A DNA stretch of 64,000 nt from Durusdinium trenchii (Eukaryota > Sar > Dinophyceae > Suessiales > Symbiodiniaceae). The DNA is taken from contig CAXAMN010021396.1 in the NCBI GenBank assembly GCA_963970005.1, positions 329,833 to 393,832 of the forward strand, read 5' to 3'. The position numbers and the translations under genes are program-made. Of the stretch, positions 59,746-64,000 are shown piece after piece. A model generated the notes under the pieces. It was not told the origin of the DNA. It was given only the letters and a program-made list of their open reading frames with translations, and made no database searches. Within the stretch, counting starts at the first letter, position 1. Every line of letters begins with the position of its first letter.

Positions 59746-60297
59746 GTGGAGATTAGCCCCAATGGCACAGGGCCTGGCAGTCTCAGCACCATCAAATCCA
59801 TCTGCAGAGGCTCAGACACTGAGATCCACCGAGAAATAGGTCGTATTGTCAACCTTTTGCACAGCCGCAGTGGGGGGTGCCACACAGCGGCAGTGGGGGG
59901 CGCCACACAGCGGCAGTGTGTTTGTATTGTCATGTTCTTTCCACTGGCCATGTCTTTTATGGCCCAAATCCCACCCCAAGGACCTGGTTGGCCCCCCACA
60001 CGCCAGGAAGTGGCGCTGAATTTACAGGAGACCTTCTGTGTCAAGCAGAACTGCTACAGGGGCAGCTCAGCGAAGACGGACCCCGACGGGAAGGGGACGC
60101 GAGAAGGCACACGTGTTAGTTTTCACTCGGTTCGATGGACGTGGGATGCGAAACAGCAGTCGCTTGTTGGGTGTTGCTGGGGCACTTCCACGACTTGGCG
60201 AAGGATGAAGGAGGCGATGTGTGATGGGATGGAACTTTTGGTTGGTGTTAGAAGGCATTTCTTTTTTGTCACGATGGCACCAGTTTCGACTAAATAG
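59746..60297 (+). CDS. Open frame, 183 residues
   Basis: Reads MEISPNGTGPGSLSTIKSIC, RGSDTEIHREIGRIVNLLHS, then a tandem-repeat part, then MAQIPPQGPGWPPTRQEVAL, NLQETFCVKQNCYRGSSAKT, DPDGKGTREGTRVSFHSVRW, TWDAKQQSLVGCCWGTSTTW, ending at TAG. Cys-rich second half. Uses ATA/GTG-type start only by convention, and the first codon is not ATG. It begins directly after the satellite array. No domain recognised. Another frame is open at 59,877-60,119. Confidence 0.45.
   Translation: MEISPNGTGPGSLSTIKSICRGSDTEIHREIGRIVNLLHSRSGGCHTAAVGGATQRQCVCIVMFFPLAMSFMAQIPPQGPGWPPTRQEVALNLQETFCVKQNCYRGSSAKTDPDGKGTREGTRVSFHSVRWTWDAKQQSLVGCCWGTSTTWRRMKEAMCDGMELLVGVRRHFFFVTMAPVSTK
59867..59918. repeat. 23-bp tandem repeat inside open frame
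   Basis: GCAGTGGGGGGTGCCACACA GCG occurs twice with one T/C change, plus a 6-bp partial third copy. 23 bp is not a multiple of 3, so copy-number change would shift the surrounding frame. Confidence 0.9.
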
Positions 60298-60327
60298 AAA
60301 GGATCCTTTCGATTAGAACCTGTGGTG

Positions 60328-60381
60328 GCGAGGCTTTAGAGAAAGCCATCCAGTAACGAGGCTTTAAAGAAAGCCATCCAG
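60328..60381. repeat. 27-bp tandem repeat with hairpin unit
   Basis: ACGAGGCTTTAAAGAAAGCC ATCCAG repeated twice with three changes. Each unit holds GGCTTT/AAAGCC, a small hairpin. Confidence 0.85.
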
Positions 60382-60971
60382 GGATATCCACGGAGAAAAC
60401 CAACAGGTTTTCAATAGTATCCAAACTAAGGAGTCATCCAAATTAGTCATCCAAGTGGTTGGCTGTGACTCAAGAATTTGGATGCTCCCCCATTGAAATT
60501 GCGTATGAAGACAAAGACGGACGGGAGACCGTTGATTGTACCATGCTTTGGTAGTTGGACCACCGCCCAGAACGGACCATGGTGTTGTGACCTTTTTTGG
60601 ACATTGTCATTGATTTAACAACAACTTCAGCGACGTCATTGGAAGGCTCATAACGGTGGGTATCAAATGATTCAACGGATGATCTTCGCGTCATGTCTAC
60701 GTAACTGGAAGACATCGTTGTCTACGATGCATGAGGAAAGTGTAGTTGATGCACGATAAAAGAGAAGAATCAGTGCACGATGGTCTGTACGGCGGGGTAG
60801 GTGGGGATGGGCTGGGGGGATAATAATGCTCGGTATCTAATGTCTTCTGTTGCTTGCAAGTAATGGATTACATAGCCCTCCAAGCTTCCAAAACCTTGAT
60901 AGTTGGGGGGCAACTTGAATTGACTGTTGAAGTGTCAATTGGGAAGTGCACGGGTTTTCACTGCTCCCCAA
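60382..60971. other. No gene seen
   Basis: Stops throughout. The minus frame 60,470-60,715 is open but weak. Confidence 0.4.
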
Positions 60972-61178
60972 TGTAATTATGCCTATACAATGATTGAAAA
61001 CGCGGAATCCACTCTTCCCCAAGCTACTTATGTGCATCCAACTCCTTTTGCTGATCAGTCATTTCGCCTCGCGGCCCGCCGGCGACGCGGGTCCATGATC
61101 CAACCCTTGACCATCGACGTCCGATCCCGAACGGGTGTTGCCCTTTGTTCGGTTTCAAGACATGCTTGTTGTGCTTGA
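60972..61178 (+). CDS. Open block, unknown protein
   Basis: Reads NYAYTMIENAESTLPQATYV, HPTPFADQSFRLAARRRRGS, MIQPLTIDVRSRTGVALCSV, SRHACCA, then TGA. The minus strand is open for 170 codons across 61,024-61,536 and gives KKRRFKHNKHVLKPNKGQHP, a competing call. I prefer + because the next block on + has a very good acceptor. Confidence 0.4.
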   Translation, partial: CNYAYTMIENAESTLPQATYVHPTPFADQSFRLAARRRRGSMIQPLTIDVRSRTGVALCSVSRHACCA

Positions 61179-61217
61179 ATCGCCTTTTTTTTGTCACATG
61201 TGACTTGTCCCCCACAG

Positions 61218-61433
61218 TCCTTCCACCATGTGGAGCCCGACCCGTCCATCCGAATGCGACCTTTCCACGACGGAACCGACCTTCTTCCACACGGCTGGCT
61301 GAGGCGTGATCTCGGCCGGTGGAGTGGGGAAGCCCCAAGAGGGCGGCGGGGTGTGCCATGGTTGGGGAACCTCCTTTTGGGGGAGTTTGTAGATGCCAAA
61401 AAAGACTTAGTTGAAGGCCGGTCATGGTTTTAG
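61218..61433 (+). CDS. Exon candidate after strong acceptor
   Basis: Acceptor tract TGTGACTTGTCCCCCACAG. Reads SFHHVEPDPSIRMRPFHDGT, DLLPHGWLRRDLGRWSGEAP, RGRRGVPWLGNLLLGEFVDA, KKDLVEGRSWF, then TAG. Dense protein-like text with G/C-ending codons. No donor is obvious before the stop, so it may be terminal. Not recognised. Confidence 0.55.
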   Translation, partial: SFHHVEPDPSIRMRPFHDGTDLLPHGWLRRDLGRWSGEAPRGRRGVPWLGNLLLGEFVDAKKDLVEGRSWF

Positions 61434-61982
61434 AATTCGTCCCAAAAAACGGTGGAGTGGAGGATGGTGTTGGGGGATGTTGGGGGTATCGGTATGAATC
61501 CAACGGCGAAATGGAGCTGGGGAAAGAGTGTCTCAACGATCATTTTTCCCCTTCGTTTGTTAGAGGGTGAAGCTGAGGTTCAAAGTCTTCCATGATCCGA
61601 TCCAAACCCAGAAGTTGATACCAAACCAAATTAACAAAAAATCACGTGAATCTGGAGGGGTAAATGATACCCGTACCCCCCAAATCAGATTACACTACTA
61701 CACCCTGTTTTCATCGTGATCAAACCTGCTGATCTCCTTCTCCAAGAGGATCTCACCGTGCCGGACCCAGTTCCTAAACGGAAAGGGAAGGACGGACCCT
61801 TGGACTGCGGATTCGACTGATCTGGCAGGGTGATGGGCTGGAGTGGACGAACGGCGTCTGGTGCCAGTGTGTACTGTCCATAAATGACCACCTCTGAGTA
61901 ATAAACAGGGAACCGCCCCCCCTCGCGGGAAGGATGGGTAAGTTGGATCTGAGGAGCAACGAACTAACTAACCCCGAGGCCA
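61434..61982. other. No + gene seen
   Basis: The minus frame 61,774-62,100 (109 codons) is Ser/Pro-rich and opposes the following + block. Confidence 0.4.
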
Positions 61983-62234
61983 GTGGCGACGATGAGAAGC
62001 AGGTGCTCTTTGACTCTTGGAGCTGAGACTTGTGGCTTCTTGATGCTTTTTGGTTTCTTGAAGTCCAAGGGGGGGCCTGAGGGGGGTAGGTTCCACCCAA
62101 GTGAGGAATTAGAAACCTTGGTTTTCAATAAAGATCCAGTTTGGAACCCTACCCTTGCAGCTTCTTCTGCACCGGACCAGTCCAGTCTATGGCGTAGCCA
62201 GACCACTCTGTGTAGCCCGTTTCAATCCACCTGA
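61983..62234 (+). CDS. Open block, unknown protein
   Basis: Reads TMRSRCSLTLGAETCGFLML, FGFLKSKGGPEGGRFHPSEE, LETLVFNKDPVWNPTLAASS, APDQSSLWRSQTTLCSPFQS, stop. Good from GGRFHPSEELETLVFNKDPV on. Alternative frames exist in the first half. Not recognised. Confidence 0.4.
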   Translation: MATMRSRCSLTLGAETCGFLMLFGFLKSKGGPEGGRFHPSEELETLVFNKDPVWNPTLAASSAPDQSSLWRSQTTLCSPFQST

Positions 62235-62284
62235 ACACCTGTCGAACCCGAAGAGTTTGGTTTTCCTGGGTGGGGCATTTGCAG

Positions 62285-62355
62285 GTGATTTGCTTCTAAG
62301 AACTGACCGTGCTCACGACTGGGTTATCTACGAACTCTCGATGCAAACAGGCCAG
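62285..62355 (+). CDS. Short exon candidate
   Basis: Between GGGTGGGGCATTTGCAG and GGCCAG|GTTTGC. Reads DLLLRTDRAHDWVIYELSMQ, TGQ. The frame is open from 62,155 to 62,427. The D-W-V-I-Y-E-L text is protein-like. 71 bp. Confidence 0.4.
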
Positions 62356-62429
62356 GTTTGCAAACAGGCCAGGTATTTAATTGCACAATATTGCACACAT
62401 CATGTTTTTTTCTGCACTCACTCCTAGCA

Positions 62430-62809
62430 AGCAAGTTGCAGTTCTGTCAGGATCAGACAGCTGCTGTACCCTGATGCTTTCCTCTGCGCTTTTCCCGGGA
62501 GTTTTCCCCTTTGCCCAAAACCACTGGACTCCCGAGCTTGGCTGCTCGACTCCTTCCGTTTTGGTGCGATCAAGGGTGACGCCACAAGTTTCGCGTTTGT
62601 ATACATATATAAATAGATTTAGTATAATATATACATATATACAGTTAAAATTACTATGTTTAAGAATTGTTTAAGATGATTTAGTTCTTAACATCTAATA
62701 TCGCACCAGGTTTGCGCTGCTGGACCCTGGTGGTCAAACCACTGCTGGTCGCCCTTTTTCCATTGCCAGGCAGTGAGTCTTCTTCTCTGAACAAGTCTCC
62801 GAAGGGGTC
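62430..62809. other. Intron-like, AT satellite
   Basis: ATACATATATAAATAG-type AT-rich repeat at 62,598-62,645. No gene. Confidence 0.5.
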
Positions 62810-63064
62810 GTGCGTCACGCGGGTTTGGTCCGAAGGGCGGCACCGCGCCCGGTCACGTCGTCTGCACCTGAGGAGCACTTGAAGGGCAACTCCCCCGATC
62901 AAATCGGGGGCGACACCTTTGGCTGGGACACTCGCTTTGGCGACCGGGGCGGCTCGGGTTTCGCGCGACCGGCAGTCCGGGCGAGGTGCCTTGTGGAGGG
63001 TAGAGGTGATCCAGGTAGTGGAGCTACTCCACTTGGCGGGTCTAACATGGGTCCTTACCTCTAG
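62810..63064 (+). CDS. Exon candidate, Gly/Asp-rich
   Basis: Reads VTSSAPEEHLKGNSPDQIGG, DTFGWDTRFGDRGGSGFARP, AVRARCLVEGRGDPGSGATP, LGGSNMGPYL, then TAG. The core PDQIGGDTFGWDTRFGDRGG is very protein-like. GGTAGAG|GTGATCC at 63,005 is a likely donor, and text after it weakens. CCCCCGATCAAATCGGGGG inside is a perfect hairpin. Not recognised. Confidence 0.5.
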   Translation: MRHAGLVRRAAPRPVTSSAPEEHLKGNSPDQIGGDTFGWDTRFGDRGGSGFARPAVRARCLVEGRGDPGSGATPLGGSNMGPYL

Positions 63065-63268
63065 CCGCCTAGCCCTTGCTGGAACGTGCTAAGATCGATG
63101 GTGCACCTTGGACCTCCCCAGCCGGCCCACACCGGGGCCCGCGGTTTTGGGGCTGCGACATGGACTGCTAGGCGATGTTCCACTGCAAATTGAGTTGGAG
63201 AGAGCATAGCTTCAGAATGTTTGTAAACACCACTCCCCTGCAGAGGTAAATATACTAGGAACTCCAAA

Positions 63269-63304
63269 GCCACTGGGTTGTAGTAGAGGAAAATGGTCTT
63301 CCAC
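63269..63304 (+). mobile_element. Family A repeat, copy 4 (fragment)
   Basis: CCACTGGGTTGTAGTAGAGG AAAATGGTCTTCCACC matches the middle of copies 2 and 3. TTTCCATGTTAGTTTGTGGG follows, resembling a family B arm. Confidence 0.55.
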
Positions 63305-63419
63305 CGGTCAATTCTCATTTTCCATGTTAGTTTGTGGGGGTAGAACTAAGATCATATTAGTGACTAGTAAGATAGGGCCAGCAGTGTTGGATTCCCGGTC
63401 ACTTACAGGCCCCATCCGC

Positions 63420-63733
63420 ATCCCTCAGCCGTCCATCTGTATCGACCAGTTGGTTCAGGTCAGTATGCCAATTTGGCGGGTGATGTGAGCTCTCTGAAGA
63501 TTGTCTTCACCCCAGACCCACAGAAGGCGCGGAACTTGCCCGTTGCTCTATCCATGTCGACTGGCGTCGAGGTTCCTGGTGTGAACTACTCCCATGCAAG
63601 GATGAAACACTCCTTGGCTCAGGAGTTACGACAATCTCTCAACATCTCTCAACCTCTCTCGGGTGTATTGTGGTGCATTCTGGGGATAGATGAGGACAGG
63701 GGTGCCCATTCTACATTCACTTCTTTGGTTTGA
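63420..63733 (+). CDS. Exon candidate, long open block
   Basis: Reads VHLYRPVGSGQYANLAGDVS, SLKIVFTPDPQKARNLPVAL, SMSTGVEVPGVNYSHARMKH, SLAQELRQSLNISQPLSGVL, then stop 63,731. Over 100 protein-like codons. A competing reading ends CIDQLVQ at GTTCAG|GTCAGT (63,456) in another frame. No domain recognised, and I think it is coding. Confidence 0.5.
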
Positions 63734-64000
63734 AGACCCCAACCGTTGGAACTGTACACAGCAATCCTCGTGCAGAGTCTCGGGCATGTGCTCATGTCCA
63801 CTCCCGCGCCCCTTCCCACCGCGCGTCCCAGCGGTTCGCAGGGTGATGTGGCGAAGAAGATCTTCGATTGGTGCTGACCTCAGTACACTCCAAACACTCC
63901 AAGCAAAGTTTGAAGCGAGGCTCAATTTGTGCGACACCCAGTGGAGTCGAGTGGAAGGACTGGACTCCCACCGCATTGTTGGGAGTCCCAGTGGTTTTAA
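63734..64000. other. Window end, nothing supported
   Basis: A minus frame (63,626-63,976) is open, Ser/Arg-rich, without motif. Confidence 0.35.

Overview
The window looks like nuclear DNA of a eukaryote with intron-rich genes, most likely a dinoflagellate (Symbiodiniaceae-like). The reasons are indirect. There are no bacterial-style operons and no long uninterrupted genes. Instead I see many short, GC-rich, protein-like blocks of 50-250 bp, usually beginning just after a pyrimidine tract plus AG and often ending at GT, sometimes at GC or GA. A dinoflagellate spliced-leader-like remnant (TTGGCTCAAG) lies upstream of one decayed gene, and a Cys-framed helical-repeat protein remnant resembles a multicopy family I remember from Symbiodiniaceae. 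No rRNA, tRNA, CRISPR array, phage or bacterial mobile element is supported. No gene can be named with confidence.

Layout. 1-11 kb: scattered exon-like blocks on the + strand, a 14-bp minisatellite (2.96-3.66 kb) and a fold-back element at 4.74-4.83 kb. 11-20 kb: isolated blocks, including one with an ATG start (11,487), a minus-strand exon at 18.3 kb, and AGT-type satellites. 20-29.3 kb: interspersed repeats, a broken gene at 22.4-23.3 kb, a TPR-like exon at 25.4 kb, and a decayed retrocopy-like locus at 27.6-29.2 kb. 29.5-36 kb: several exon candidates, the best at 30,153-30,393. 36.7-39.1 kb: repeat-dominated, with a perfect 65-bp inverted repeat running into a 60-bp tandem array, then a CTGGTCC minisatellite. 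39.6-44 kb: a run of + strand open blocks. 45.6-51.2 kb: + strand blocks including a likely nucleotide-sugar transferase exon (49,617-49,750) and a polyglutamine-bearing end exon. 52.3-55.9 kb: the most gene-like stretch, six co-oriented blocks in 1.6 kb ending in a natural stop. 56-64 kb: further + strand blocks, a hairpin at 58.1 kb and GATA/CAGA satellites at 59.5 kb.

Nearly all supported coding blocks are on the + strand, which fits dinoflagellate unidirectional gene arrays. Exon limits and links between exons are inferred by eye from frame, codon quality and splice sites. They need RNA data. At least five small interspersed repeat families with inverted or conserved ends are present, and some copies are fused to coding blocks.
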